DNA of 64,000 bases. Source: Caulobacter henricii (GTDB lineage: Bacteria; Pseudomonadota; Alphaproteobacteria; Caulobacterales; Caulobacteraceae). The notes under the pieces are model-generated. The model made no database searches. It was not told the DNA's origin and was given only the letters and a program-made list of their open reading frames with translations. The translations under genes and the position numbers were made by a program. The stretch covers positions 1-64,000 of the forward strand of contig NZ_CP013002.1 in the NCBI RefSeq assembly GCF_001414055.1. The letters are read 5' to 3'. Below, in pieces: positions 27,713 through 37,483 of this stretch. The stretch's first letter is position 1. Each line of letters opens with the position of its first letter.

Positions 27713-29065
27713 ATGAGCGAGACCCCGCAAAAGCGCCTCTATATCAAGACCTACGGCTGTCAGATGAACGTCTATGACAGCGAGCGCATGGCCGATGTCC
27801 TGCGACCGCTGGGCTATGGCGTCGTCGATGATCCCGAAGGGGCGGATCTGGTGGTGCTCAACACCTGCCATATCCGCGAAAAGGCCACGGAAAAGGTCTA
27901 TTCCGAGCTCGGTCAGATCAAGCTGATGAAAGACCGCAAGGCCGAGGGCGGGGGTCGCATGACCATTGCCGTGGCCGGCTGCGTCGCCCAGGCCGAGGGC
28001 CAGGAGATCATGACGCGCCAGAAGGCGGTCGATCTGGTGGTCGGGCCCCAGTCCTATCACCAGCTGCCCGAGCTGATCGCCCGCGCCCACCGGGCGACCG
28101 GCGAGCGGCTCTCGACCCATTTCGCTGCCGACGAAAAGTTCGACGCCCTGCCGGCCGAGCGCCAGGTCAAGGGTGTCACCGCCTTCCTGACCGTTCAGGA
28201 AGGCTGCGACAAGTTCTGCACCTTCTGTGTCGTGCCCTATACGCGCGGCGGCGAATGGTCGCGGCCGGTCAATGACATCGTCGAGGAAGCCCGGCGCCTG
28301 GCCGATCAGGGCGTGCGCGAGGTCACCCTGCTGGGTCAGAACGTCAATGCCTATGACGGCGACGGCTCGACCCTGGCCAAGCTGGTCCGCCGGCTGGCCA
28401 GGATCGATGGCCTGGACCGGATCCGCTACACCACCAGCCATCCGCGCGACATGGGCGATGACCTGATCGAGGCCCATGGCGAACTGCCGGAGCTGATGCC
28501 CTATCTGCACCTGCCGGTGCAGGCCGGCAGCGACAAGATCCTCAAGGCCATGAACCGCGATCACACGGCTGAAAGCTATGTGAAGCTGATCGAGAAGATC
28601 CGCGCCGCCCGTCCCGACATCGCCATGAGCGGCGACTTCATCGTCGGCTTCCCCGGCGAGCGCGACGGCGATTTCGAAAAGACTCTCGACCTGGTTCGCG
28701 AGGTCGGCTTCGCCTCGGCCTTCTCGTTCAAGTATTCGCGCCGCCCCGGCACGCCGGCCTCGGCCATGACCGGTCAGGTCGACGAGGCGGTGAAGGCCGA
28801 GCGCCTGGAGCGCCTGAACCAACTGCTCGACGAACAGCAGAAGGCGTTCAATGCCGGCCAGGTCGGCAAGGTCCTGCCCGTGCTGTTCGAAAAGGCCGGT
28901 CGTCACCCCGGCCAGATCGTCGGCCGCAGCCCCTATCTGCAGGCGGTCCATGCCCAGGGCGGCGAACAGCTGATCGGGACGATTGTTCCGGTCCGGATCG
29001 AATCCGCCGCCAAGATGAGCCTGGGCGGCGTGCTGGAAACCTCTTCCATTCTGGAGACCGCTTGA
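27713..29065 (+). CDS. miaB: tRNA-2-methylthio-N6-dimethylallyladenosine synthase MiaB
   Basis: A 450-residue radical-SAM methylthiotransferase acting on i6A37 of tRNA. The N-terminal domain has the three auxiliary-cluster cysteines ([22 protein letters not shown]), the radical-SAM domain has [16 protein letters not shown], and a TRAM domain ([28 protein letters not shown]) ends the protein. The start at 27713 gives [17 protein letters not shown]. The stop overlaps the TTG start of phoH. Confidence 0.97.
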   Translation: MSETPQKRLYIKTYGCQMNVYDSERMADVLRPLGYGVVDDPEGADLVVLNTCHIREKATEKVYSELGQIKLMKDRKAEGGGRMTIAVAGCVAQAEGQEIMTRQKAVDLVVGPQSYHQLPELIARAHRATGERLSTHFAADEKFDALPAERQVKGVTAFLTVQEGCDKFCTFCVVPYTRGGEWSRPVNDIVEEARRLADQGVREVTLLGQNVNAYDGDGSTLAKLVRRLARIDGLDRIRYTTSHPRDMGDDLIEAHGELPELMPYLHLPVQAGSDKILKAMNRDHTAESYVKLIEKIRAARPDIAMSGDFIVGFPGERDGDFEKTLDLVREVGFASAFSFKYSRRPGTPASAMTGQVDEAVKAERLERLNQLLDEQQKAFNAGQVGKVLPVLFEKAGRHPGQIVGRSPYLQAVHAQGGEQLIGTIVPVRIESAAKMSLGGVLETSSILETA

Positions 29066-30006
29066 GTCGCACCCCCGAGTTCCTGCCGCTGTCGGACGAT
29101 GCGGTTCATGCCGTCACCGGTCCCCACGGCCGTCACGCCGCCCTGATCGAGGACGCCTTCAGGGTGCTGATCGAGACCCCGGGCGGTGGCGTCACCCTCA
29201 CCGGCGACGTCAAGGGACGTACCGGAGCCAAGCGGGCTCTGAGCGACCTGGCTCACCGCGCCGATGCGGGCCAGGAGGTGGTCGAGGCCGATGTGCGGAT
29301 CGCGGTCGGCGAGGCCCAGAGCACGGGCGGTCAGGCCTCCGGACGAACGGTGCGCAAGGGTGCCGTGTCGCCCAAGACCAAGGGTCAGGCCCGCTACATG
29401 GAGGCCATGGGCAGCCATCCGCTGTCCTTCGGCCTGGGTCCGGCCGGCACCGGCAAGACCTTCCTGGCCGTGGCCCATGGGGCCGGCATGCTGCTGCGCG
29501 GCGAGGTCGATCGCCTGATCGTTACCCGTCCGGCCGTCGAGGCGGGCGAGAAGCTGGGTTTTCTACCCGGTGACCTGAACGAAAAGGTCGATCCCTACAT
29601 GGCCCCGGTCTGGGAAGCCCTGACCGACATCATGGGCGCTGACCAGCTGCGACGCCGGCGCGAGAAGCTGGAAATCGAGGTTGCCCCGATCGCCTTCATG
29701 CGCGGCCGCACCCTGGCCCATGCCTTTGTCATCGTCGACGAGGCCCAGAACTGTTCCCGCCTGCAGATGAAGATGGTCCTGACCCGGCTGGGCGAAGGCT
29801 CCCGCATGGTGGTGACCGGCGATCCTACCCAGATCGACCTGCTCAATCCGCGCGACTCCGGCCTGGCCCACGCGGTTTCGATCCTGGAAGGCGTCGAGGG
29901 CGTGTCGGTCTCGCGGTTCACGGCCGCCGACGTGGTGCGCCATCCGCTGGTCGAGCGCATCGTCAAGGCCTATGACGCCGACGCCGCCCAAAGCACGCCG
30001 CGATAA
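29062..30006 (+). CDS. ybeZ: PhoH-family ATPase (YbeZ type)
   Basis: A 314-residue P-loop NTPase linked to rRNA/RNA maturation with YbeY. Walker A is [15 protein letters not shown] near residue 130 and Walker B is [37 protein letters not shown] is a family hallmark. The N-terminal 90 residues are a KH-like extension typical of YbeZ. Start is TTG, overlapping the miaB stop (TTGA), which implies coupled translation. It is 16 bp upstream of ybeY. Confidence 0.94.
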   Translation: MSRTPEFLPLSDDAVHAVTGPHGRHAALIEDAFRVLIETPGGGVTLTGDVKGRTGAKRALSDLAHRADAGQEVVEADVRIAVGEAQSTGGQASGRTVRKGAVSPKTKGQARYMEAMGSHPLSFGLGPAGTGKTFLAVAHGAGMLLRGEVDRLIVTRPAVEAGEKLGFLPGDLNEKVDPYMAPVWEALTDIMGADQLRRRREKLEIEVAPIAFMRGRTLAHAFVIVDEAQNCSRLQMKMVLTRLGEGSRMVVTGDPTQIDLLNPRDSGLAHAVSILEGVEGVSVSRFTAADVVRHPLVERIVKAYDADAAQSTPR

Positions 30007-30022
30007 CGAGCCCGCCCCGCTG

Positions 30023-30493
30023 ATGACCATCACTGTTGATATCGAGATCGAAGACGAGGCCTGGATCAGGGCCGAGCCTGAAACCGAAGCCCTGGTCTGG
30101 CGTGCCGCCCAGGCGGTGCTGGACGCCCATCAGGACATTGAAGGCCAGGGGATCGTCATCCTGCTGGCCGATGACGACAGCATCCGGGTCCTGAACCGCG
30201 ACTTTCGCCAGAAGGACCAGGCCACCAATGTGCTGTCCTTTCCCTCGCCGCCCAATCCGGAAGGTCAGATCGGCGACATCGCCCTGGCCTTCGGGGTCTG
30301 CCAGCGCGAAGCGATTGAGCAGGGCAAGCCACTGGCGCACCATTTGCAACATCTGGTGGCGCACGGGGTGCTGCATCTCTTAGGATATGATCACCAAGGC
30401 GACGAGGAGGCTGAGTCCATGGAGGCCCTGGAACGCGAGATCCTGGCCACCCTGGATGTTCCCGACCCCTATGCCGCAGCAGAGGGACAGTGA
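30023..30493 (+). CDS. ybeY: Endoribonuclease YbeY
   Basis: A 156-residue zinc-dependent RNase involved in 16S rRNA 3'-end maturation and ribosome quality control. The metal site HGVLHLLGYDH follows HLVAH (H-x3-H-x5-H pattern) near residue 115. NRDFRQKDQATNVLSFP is the other conserved block. The ATG at 30023 (MTITVDIEIED) is taken because the frame upstream to 29972 overlaps phoH. Confidence 0.95.
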   Translation: MTITVDIEIEDEAWIRAEPETEALVWRAAQAVLDAHQDIEGQGIVILLADDDSIRVLNRDFRQKDQATNVLSFPSPPNPEGQIGDIALAFGVCQREAIEQGKPLAHHLQHLVAHGVLHLLGYDHQGDEEAESMEALEREILATLDVPDPYAAAEGQ

Positions 30494-30502
30494 TCCAAGG
30501 CT

Positions 30503-31408
30503 ATGCCCAGCGACGACTCTAGTCACAAGCCCGCCGCTTCCGCGCGAATGAGCCGGGGCGTGCGGGCGTTTTTCCGCAGGATGCGCAAGCGCCTGGCCGT
30601 GCCGGCTGAGCCGGTTCGGGCTGCTGATCCTGTGCAGGACAGCGCGGTCGACATCGTCGACCAGGCCGAGGCCTTCAAGACCCTGAAGGTCGCCGACGTC
30701 ATGACGCCGCGCGCCGACATCGTCTCCGTCGAACTGTCGACCGCCTTTGAAACCCTGATCGGCCAGTTCACCGAGGCCGAGCATTCGCGGATGCCGATCT
30801 ATCGCGAAACCCTCGACGACCCGGTCGGGGTGGTCCACGTCAAGGATGTGTTCCGGCTGCTGGCCTCGGATGACAAGCGTCCCGGCCCCGCCGATCTGGT
30901 CCTGCACAAGGTCCGGCGCGAAGCCCTCTATGTGCCGGCCTCGATGCGGGCCGCTGATCTGCTGCTGCGCATGCGCACCAGTCGCCTGCACCTGGCCCTG
31001 GTCATCGACGAGTTCGGCGGCACCGACGGTCTGGTGACCATGGAGGACCTGATCGAGGCGGTGGTCGGCGAGATCGACGACGAACATGACGACGCCACCG
31101 TCGCCGGTATCGTCGCGCGGCCCGGCGGCGTGTTCGAGGCCGATGCCCGCGCGCCCCTCGAGGAGCTGGAGGCGGCCCTTGGTCGCGAACTGGCCCCGCC
31201 GGACATGGAGGAAGACATCGATACAGTCGCGGGCCTGGTCGTTGCCCTGGCCGGCCGCGTTCCCCAGCGGGGCGAGGTGATCACCCATCCGGACGGATTT
31301 GATCTTGAGGTGGTCGAGGCCGATCCGCGCCGGGTGCGTCGGGTTCGGGTACGGCCCGCCGCCGTCCCGGGTGCCCCGACTCCGTCCGCAGACGCTGCCG
31401 CCTCGTGA
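30503..31408 (+). CDS. CorC/HlyC-family CBS-domain protein
   Basis: A 301-residue cytosolic protein with a basic N-terminus, a CBS pair (KVADVMTPRADIVSVE near residue 55 and HLALVIDEFGGTDGLVTMEDLIEAVVGEI near 165) and a C-terminal CorC/HlyC transporter-associated domain. By family it is involved in magnesium/cobalt homeostasis or membrane maintenance. It is 9 bp after ybeY, and its stop overlaps the GTG start of lnt, the usual ybeZ-ybeY-corC-lnt order. Confidence 0.92.
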   Translation: MPSDDSSHKPAASARMSRGVRAFFRRMRKRLAVPAEPVRAADPVQDSAVDIVDQAEAFKTLKVADVMTPRADIVSVELSTAFETLIGQFTEAEHSRMPIYRETLDDPVGVVHVKDVFRLLASDDKRPGPADLVLHKVRREALYVPASMRAADLLLRMRTSRLHLALVIDEFGGTDGLVTMEDLIEAVVGEIDDEHDDATVAGIVARPGGVFEADARAPLEELEAALGRELAPPDMEEDIDTVAGLVVALAGRVPQRGEVITHPDGFDLEVVEADPRRVRRVRVRPAAVPGAPTPSADAAAS

Positions 31409-32946
31409 GGTTCAGCCTGGCTCCGCCCTGGCGCGACCGGGGCCTGGCCCTGCTGGCCGGCCTAGCTGCAGCCCTGGCCCATCCGCCCTTCGGCATCCTG
31501 CCGGGCTTGCTGGGTTACGCGCTGCTGCATTGGCTGCTGGATGAGATCGAGGGTCCCCGCCCCCTGAGGTCGGCCTTTCTGCGGGGCTGGCTGGCGGGTC
31601 TGGCCTATTTCGGGCTCGGCACCTGGTGGATTGGCGAGGCCTTCATGGTCGACGCCGCCAACCAGGGCTGGATGGCCCCCTTCGCCGTGACCGCCATGGC
31701 CGGTGGCCTCGCCCTGTTCTGGGGCGTGGCGGCGGTCCTCTATCGGCTGATCCGGCCGCCCGGCGTGCGTCGTATCCTGGTGTTCGCGGGTACCTTTGCA
31801 GCCCTGGAATGGGCCCGCGGCCATGTCCTGACCGGCTTTCCCTGGAACCTGCCGGGCGAAACCTGGAAGGCCGGGTCGGCACCCTCCCAGACGGCCGCCC
31901 TGGTCGGCGCCTATGGCCTGACCTGGATCACCCTGGCCATTGCCGCCGCCCCCGCCGTCTGGCGCGAGGGCCTGGCCGGACGCAAGGCGATCGCCGCCGC
32001 CGGTGCCTTTCTCCTGGCGCTCTATGTCCTGGGCTGGATGCCCGCCTCGCCGGTGGCCCAGGGCAAGCCGCCGACGGTCCGGATCGTCCAGGCCGATATC
32101 AAGCAGGAGGCCAAGTGGGACGCCGAGCGGTTCACCCGCATCGTACAGGCCTATGTCACCCTGACGGCCCGGCCCTATGCCGGCAAACCGGCCGACATTG
32201 TGGTCTGGCCCGAGGGGGCCTTGCCGGCGGCGATCAATGACTATCTGGCCCCCGGGACCTGGGTGCGCCAGGCGATCGTCGACGCCCTTCAGCCCGGCCA
32301 GCTGCTGCTGATCGGCGGCTATCGCTATGACGGCCCGCCGGACCGGCCGGTCTATTACAACAGCCTGATCGCCCTGAAGCGCACCGCGACTGACCTCGAG
32401 GTGGTCGGGGTCTATGACAAGCATCGTCTGGTGCCGTTCGGCGAGTATCTGCCGCTCGATGCCCTGTTGACCTCTCTCGGCGTCAAGAGCCTGGCCCATC
32501 TGGGCGAGGGCTTTGCGAAGGGTCCGCGACCGGCCCCGCTGCGGGTGTCAAAGGACCTGATCGTTCAGCCCCTGATCTGTTACGAGAGTCTGTTTCCGGG
32601 CCTGGCGCGGCCTGATCCCCGGGTGCGGGCCCTGGTCAATGTGTCCAATGACGCCTGGTTCGGCATGACCTCGGGGCCGCTGCAGCATCTCAACCTGGCC
32701 AGCTACAGGGCCATCGAAGCGGGGGTTCCGATCATCCGGGCGACGCCGACCGGTGTCTCAGCCCTGATCGACGCCAGGGGCAGGATCGTGCCCGGCGCCC
32801 GCCTGGACCTGGGGGCCAGCGGCGTCATCGATGGTGTTTTGCCCAATTTGGGAAGCCCTACGCCCTATGGCCGGATCGGCAATCTGGCCTTCTGGGCCCT
32901 GGTTTTCCTGTCGATTTTTGCAAGTTTTCGCAATCGCAGGGCTTAA
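31405..32946 (+). CDS. lnt: Apolipoprotein N-acyltransferase Lnt
   Basis: A 513-residue inner-membrane enzyme that adds the third acyl chain to lipoproteins. The N-terminal half has about six membrane helices, and the C-terminal half is a periplasmic nitrilase-like domain with the catalytic triad Glu (VVWPEGALP, near 269), Lys (YDKHRLVPFGEYLP, near 339) and Cys (ICYESLFPG, near 392). A final helix sits at the C-terminus (LAFWALVFLSIFASF). GTG start, overlapping the corC stop by 4 bp. Lipoprotein substrates in this window include the products at 43264 and 60595. Confidence 0.96.
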   Translation: MRFSLAPPWRDRGLALLAGLAAALAHPPFGILPGLLGYALLHWLLDEIEGPRPLRSAFLRGWLAGLAYFGLGTWWIGEAFMVDAANQGWMAPFAVTAMAGGLALFWGVAAVLYRLIRPPGVRRILVFAGTFAALEWARGHVLTGFPWNLPGETWKAGSAPSQTAALVGAYGLTWITLAIAAAPAVWREGLAGRKAIAAAGAFLLALYVLGWMPASPVAQGKPPTVRIVQADIKQEAKWDAERFTRIVQAYVTLTARPYAGKPADIVVWPEGALPAAINDYLAPGTWVRQAIVDALQPGQLLLIGGYRYDGPPDRPVYYNSLIALKRTATDLEVVGVYDKHRLVPFGEYLPLDALLTSLGVKSLAHLGEGFAKGPRPAPLRVSKDLIVQPLICYESLFPGLARPDPRVRALVNVSNDAWFGMTSGPLQHLNLASYRAIEAGVPIIRATPTGVSALIDARGRIVPGARLDLGASGVIDGVLPNLGSPTPYGRIGNLAFWALVFLSIFASFRNRRA

Positions 32947-33019
32947 GGGCTTTTATTTATTACGAATTCGTTAGACATAGGATGAATAAAAACCGCAATT
33001 TCAGCTATCAAGCGTAGGT

Positions 33020-33451
33020 ATGAGCGTCCCTTCCGACCAAGACCGCCACCCCAATCCGATCGACCTGCATGTCGGTGCCCGCATTCGAATGCGCCGCAAG
33101 ATATTGGGCGTCAGCCAGGAACGGCTGGCCGAGGATCTGGGCCTGACCTTCCAGCAGGTCCAGAAGTATGAGCGCGGGGCTAACCGGGTCAGCGCCAGCA
33201 AGCTGTACGAAATTGCCCGCAGCCTGCAGTCGTCGGTGGCCTATTTCTTCGAAGGCCTTGCCGACCCCACCGATGCTACCGGTGTCTCTGAAACCGGCTC
33301 GGAACAGTTCGTCCACGATTTCCTGATGACGCCCGAGGGTCTGGAACTGGCTGGTCTGTTTCCGAAGATCAGCCGGCCCAAGGTGCGCCGCCGGATCCTC
33401 GACCTGGTCCGCTCCATGGCCGAAGAGACCGCGCCGGACAGCGACGACTAG
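33020..33451 (+). CDS. XRE/Cro-type helix-turn-helix regulator
   Basis: A 143-residue DNA-binding protein. The HTH covers about residues 18-72 (VGARIRMRRKILGVSQERLAEDLGLTFQQVQKYERGANRVS), followed by a region reading SVAYFFEGL and a short C-terminal helical part. This layout is common for small alphaproteobacterial regulators. The upstream 70 bp are markedly AT-rich (TTTTATTTATTACGAATTCG) and probably hold its promoter. It lies directly ahead of metK, but whether it controls metK is unknown. Confidence 0.9.
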   Translation: MSVPSDQDRHPNPIDLHVGARIRMRRKILGVSQERLAEDLGLTFQQVQKYERGANRVSASKLYEIARSLQSSVAYFFEGLADPTDATGVSETGSEQFVHDFLMTPEGLELAGLFPKISRPKVRRRILDLVRSMAEETAPDSDD

Positions 33452-33488
33452 TCGGAACAGGTCGCGACACACGGCGCGGCTTGCAGAC

Positions 33489-33504
33489 ATAAACATATCT
33501 TTAT
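33489..33504. promoter_or_regulatory. Operator-like palindrome upstream of metK
   Basis: ATAAACATATCTTTAT is a 16-bp inverted repeat with one mismatched pair, standing out in GC-rich DNA 66 bp ahead of the metK start. Methionine/SAM genes of alphaproteobacteria are often controlled by ArsR-type repressors (SahR/SamR) binding AT-rich palindromes, so this may be such a site. The assignment is inference. Confidence 0.45.
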
Positions 33505-33570
33505 ATGCTGCTCGGCCAGTGGGGTGGACCTGTCGTCCACTCTCGCCAATGTCATGGCCGGAGCTGTCCC

Positions 33571-34794
<1,224 letters not shown>

Positions 34795-34820
34795 GCCCTG
34801 GCCCCGCCGGGATTATGGAG

Positions 34821-34857
34821 ACGGGCCCCGATCCCTGATCGGGGCCCGTCTTCTTTT
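34821..34857 (+). terminator. Terminator of metK
   Basis: A perfect 13-bp stem (34821-34833 with 34837-34849) with a 3-nt loop is followed by CTTCTTTT, 26 bp after the metK stop. Confidence 0.88.
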
Positions 34858-34929
34858 GGCCCCTGGTGCCCTTTGAGGCCCGGCTTCGCCACTGGCCTCC
34901 AACCGGGATGACGGCTAAGACGCCGCCCC

Positions 34930-35610
34930 ATGACCAATGCCCCCATCCCCCACGGCCCGCTGCGCTCGTTCGGCCGCCTCAAGTCGCGGCCGGTGAAGCC
35001 GCGCCAGCAGGCCTTGCTCGACACCCTGCTGCCGGAAATCTCGATCCCGACCGCTGCCTTCGAGCCCCGCGACCTGGCACCCGAGACCACCGAGACGTGG
35101 CTGGAGATCGGTTTCGGCGGCGGCGAGCACATGGCCGCCCAGGCCGGCCGTCATCCGCACGCCCTGATCCTCGGGGCCGAGCCCTTCGTCAACGGCGTGG
35201 CCAGCGCGGTCCGTCATGTCGAGGAGCAGGCACTCGGCAATGTCCGCATCCACGAGGGCGACGCCCGCGACGTGCTCGGCTGGCTGCCCGATGCCTGCCT
35301 GACCCGGGTGTTCATCATGTTCCCCGATCCCTGGCACAAGGCCCGCCACAACAAGCGCCGGCTGATCCAGCCGGCGGTGGTCACCGAACTGGCGCGTGTT
35401 CTGAAGCCGGCCGGCCGCCTGCGTTTCGCTACCGACTGGGCCGACTATGCCGAATGGACCATCGAACGGGTCTTGGCCGATCCGGCCTTCCGCTTCGAAA
35501 GCGAGACCGCTGATCGCAATGCGCCACCGGTCGACCACGTGACCACGCGCTATGAGGAAAAGAAGCTGGGCGACTGCGCGCCGGTGTTCCTGGATTTCGT
35601 CAGGGCCTGA
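34930..35610 (+). CDS. trmB: tRNA (guanine-N7)-methyltransferase TrmB
   Basis: A 226-residue SAM-dependent methyltransferase producing m7G46 in tRNA. The SAM site is WLEIGFGGGEHMAAQA near residue 57, and MFPDPWHKARHNKRRL (near 137) is the family signature. The C-terminus TRYEEKKLG is also typical. It ends 11 bp inside the convergent DUF5990 gene. Confidence 0.95.
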   Translation: MTNAPIPHGPLRSFGRLKSRPVKPRQQALLDTLLPEISIPTAAFEPRDLAPETTETWLEIGFGGGEHMAAQAGRHPHALILGAEPFVNGVASAVRHVEEQALGNVRIHEGDARDVLGWLPDACLTRVFIMFPDPWHKARHNKRRLIQPAVVTELARVLKPAGRLRFATDWADYAEWTIERVLADPAFRFESETADRNAPPVDHVTTRYEEKKLGDCAPVFLDFVRA

Positions 35611-36040
35611 CGGCGGGCCGGCGCGTCCAGGTCTGGAGGAGGGGGACGGTCGCACAGGCCGCCCCGCCGTCGCGCGCACGGCCGGCCACACGGGCCTCCA
35701 GCACGTCTCCGGCCTCGGCCGCCGCCAGAGCCAGGTCGTCGGCCAGGTCGTTCAGATAGATCTTGGCCCGCCGGCCCGAGCCGGGTGCCGCAGTGCAACT
35801 GGCCTGGGCTCCCGAGGCGACATAGACAAAGCGGCCACGACTATCGGCGCGCAGGAATGGTCCGCCGGGGCGGAGGCCGCCCTCGACGGGCGTCAGGGTG
35901 ATGGGAACCTCGAACCTGAGGTCGCTGCCGTCGGAGAGGACGACGTCGACGGGCGCGCCCGCCTTGCCCTGCAGGGCGAAAACCACGCCCGGGGGCGGAT
36001 CGGCCAGGATGATCCGCAAGACAAGATCGATCCTGGCCAT
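35600..36040 (-). CDS. DUF5990-type protein of unknown function
   Basis: A 146-residue protein beginning IDLVLRIILADPPPGVVFALQGK, the block I associate with DUF5990. The remainder (LRFEVPITL, FVYVASGAQAS, RRAKIYLNDL) suggests a small beta-rich domain. No catalytic motif or signal peptide is visible. It overlaps the trmB 3' end by 11 bp and lies 9 bp downstream of ppa on the same strand, so it is probably cotranscribed with ppa. Confidence 0.75.
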   Translation of the reverse strand: MARIDLVLRIILADPPPGVVFALQGKAGAPVDVVLSDGSDLRFEVPITLTPVEGGLRPGGPFLRADSRGRFVYVASGAQASCTAAPGSGRRAKIYLNDLADDLALAAAEAGDVLEARVAGRARDGGAACATVPLLQTWTRRPAVRP

Positions 36041-36049
36041 GGCGCGAGC

Positions 36050-36583
36050 CTAGTAGTTGTCGTCGTGGCGCTTGATCGCCGCGCGGATGATGTCGGCGGT
36101 TTCTTCCAGATCGGCCCAGCCGGTGATCTTGGTCGACTTGCCCTTTTCCAGATCCTTGTAGTGCTGGAAGAAGTGGGCGATCTGCTCGGTGAGGATCACC
36201 GGCAGGTCACGCCAGCTGTTCACGCCCGTATAGAAGGGGTGCAGCTTGTCGACCGGCACGGCCAGGATCTTTTCGTCCGAACCCGCCTCATCGACCATCA
36301 TCAGGGTGCCGATCGGACGGCAACGGATGATCGCGCCCGGCACCACCGGGGTCGGACCCACGACCATGATGTCGGCGGGATCGCCGTCATCGGCCAAGGT
36401 GTGGGGGATGAAGCCGTAATTGGCCGGATAGAACATCGCCGTATGCAGGAAGCGGTCGACCATCAGGGCGCCGCTGGCCTTGTCGATCTCGTACTTCACC
36501 GGCTCGCCGCCCTGCGGGATCTCGATGACAGCGTTGAGGTCGTAGGGCGGGTTGACGCCCGTGGCGATCTTGGAAAGGTCCAT
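36050..36583 (-). CDS. ppa: Inorganic pyrophosphatase, family I
   Basis: A 177-residue soluble enzyme hydrolysing pyrophosphate and pulling biosynthetic reactions forward. Conserved blocks are VIEIPQGGEPVKYEIDK, MFYPANYGFIPHTL, and the metal-binding signature DDGDPADIMV (D-x-D-P-x-D). The ATG at 36583 (MDLSKIATGVNP) gives the usual length; a longer frame to 36658 is unlikely. It is divergent from the rimP operon, with 262 bp between starts. Confidence 0.97.
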   Translation of the reverse strand: MDLSKIATGVNPPYDLNAVIEIPQGGEPVKYEIDKASGALMVDRFLHTAMFYPANYGFIPHTLADDGDPADIMVVGPTPVVPGAIIRCRPIGTLMMVDEAGSDEKILAVPVDKLHPFYTGVNSWRDLPVILTEQIAHFFQHYKDLEKGKSTKITGWADLEETADIIRAAIKRHDDNY

Positions 36584-36774
36584 TGTGACTCTTCTTTGGG
36601 GAGAGGCCCGCGGGGAGGCGGTCCTGCGCGGGGCGCTTATAGGCCACAAGTGCTGCACCGCGAAAGAGGCCGTCGCCAGAGGCCGGTTCGGAGGTCATCC
36701 GCAGGGGCTTCCAACCGCCGGATGATCGCGCTATACAGATCCCACATCGTCCGTCAGCGCTGAGTGCGCTTTCG

Positions 36775-36808
36775 AGCGGCGGCCCGAAAGGCTGCCGCTT
36801 TTTCTTTG
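36775..36808 (+). terminator. Terminator-like hairpin in the rimP-nusA leader (possible attenuator)
   Basis: A 10-bp stem (36775-36784 with 36790-36799, one G-U pair) with a CGAAA loop runs into TTTTTCTTT. It lies upstream of rimP on the plus strand and downstream of no plus-strand gene, since ppa is divergent. It therefore could attenuate the operon. A possible -10 element, GCTATACA, sits near 36729. The rest of 36584-36845 shows nothing else. Confidence 0.7.
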
Positions 36809-36845
36809 GCTGTTTGGCGCCCGCGCCTCGCGGCCCTGTTGTGAG

Positions 36846-37481
36846 TTGAGAAAACCGTTGCGCGGCAAGACGCAGGAAGACCGTGATCTGATCGATATGC
36901 TCGATCCCGTCGCCGAAACCGTCGGGTACGAGATCGTCCGCCTGCGCCTGATGGGCGGGGCCGAGACGCGTCGGTTGCAGATCATGGCCGAACGTCCGAT
37001 GCAGGCTGACGGCTCGGGCGGCGACATGAATGTCGAGGACTGCGCCAGGTTGTCGCGCGCCGTGTCGGAAATTCTCGACGCCGCCGATCCGATCAGCGGC
37101 GAATACACCCTCGAGGTCTCCAGCCCCGGCGTCGATCGCCCGCTGACGCGACTGAAGGATTTTGACGACTATGCCGGGCTGGAGGTCCGCATCGAGCTGG
37201 ACCGCGTCGCCGAGGGCCGCAAGCGCTTCAAGGGCGAGCTGGCCGGCGTCGAGGACGGCCAGGTGGGCCTGAACATCGAGGGCGAGGACGACACCACCGT
37301 CTATTTCCCGTTCGAATGGCTGGTCGACGCCAAGCTGGTGCTGACCGACGCCCTGATGAAGCGCGGCGCCGAACAGCGTGCTGCCCGCGTTGCGGCGGAT
37401 GGCGGCGACGCCGACCAAGACGATCTCGGCGATGACGCCGAGGACGAAGATTTTGACCTGTCCGAAAGTGAAGAGGACTGA
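36846..37481 (+). CDS. rimP: Ribosome maturation factor RimP
   Basis: A 211-residue factor for 30S subunit maturation. The N-terminal domain contains [19 protein letters not shown], and [13 protein letters not shown] is the family signature. A long acidic C-terminal tail ([22 protein letters not shown]) extends beyond the usual 150-160 residues, as seen in alphaproteobacteria. The TTG at 36846 is used because it includes the first helix; the next ATG (36897) would start inside it. Only 2 bp separate it from nusA. Confidence 0.93.
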   Translation: MRKPLRGKTQEDRDLIDMLDPVAETVGYEIVRLRLMGGAETRRLQIMAERPMQADGSGGDMNVEDCARLSRAVSEILDAADPISGEYTLEVSSPGVDRPLTRLKDFDDYAGLEVRIELDRVAEGRKRFKGELAGVEDGQVGLNIEGEDDTTVYFPFEWLVDAKLVLTDALMKRGAEQRAARVAADGGDADQDDLGDDAEDEDFDLSESEED

Positions 37482-37483
37482 CC

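Noticed and set aside
33452..33570. SAM-II or other SAM riboswitch before metK
   Set aside because: I could not match the conserved pseudoknot core. The palindrome fits a protein operator better.
36584..36775. Initiator tRNA gene upstream of rimP, as in E. coli metY
   Set aside because: No cloverleaf, T-loop or acceptor stem could be built in this stretch.
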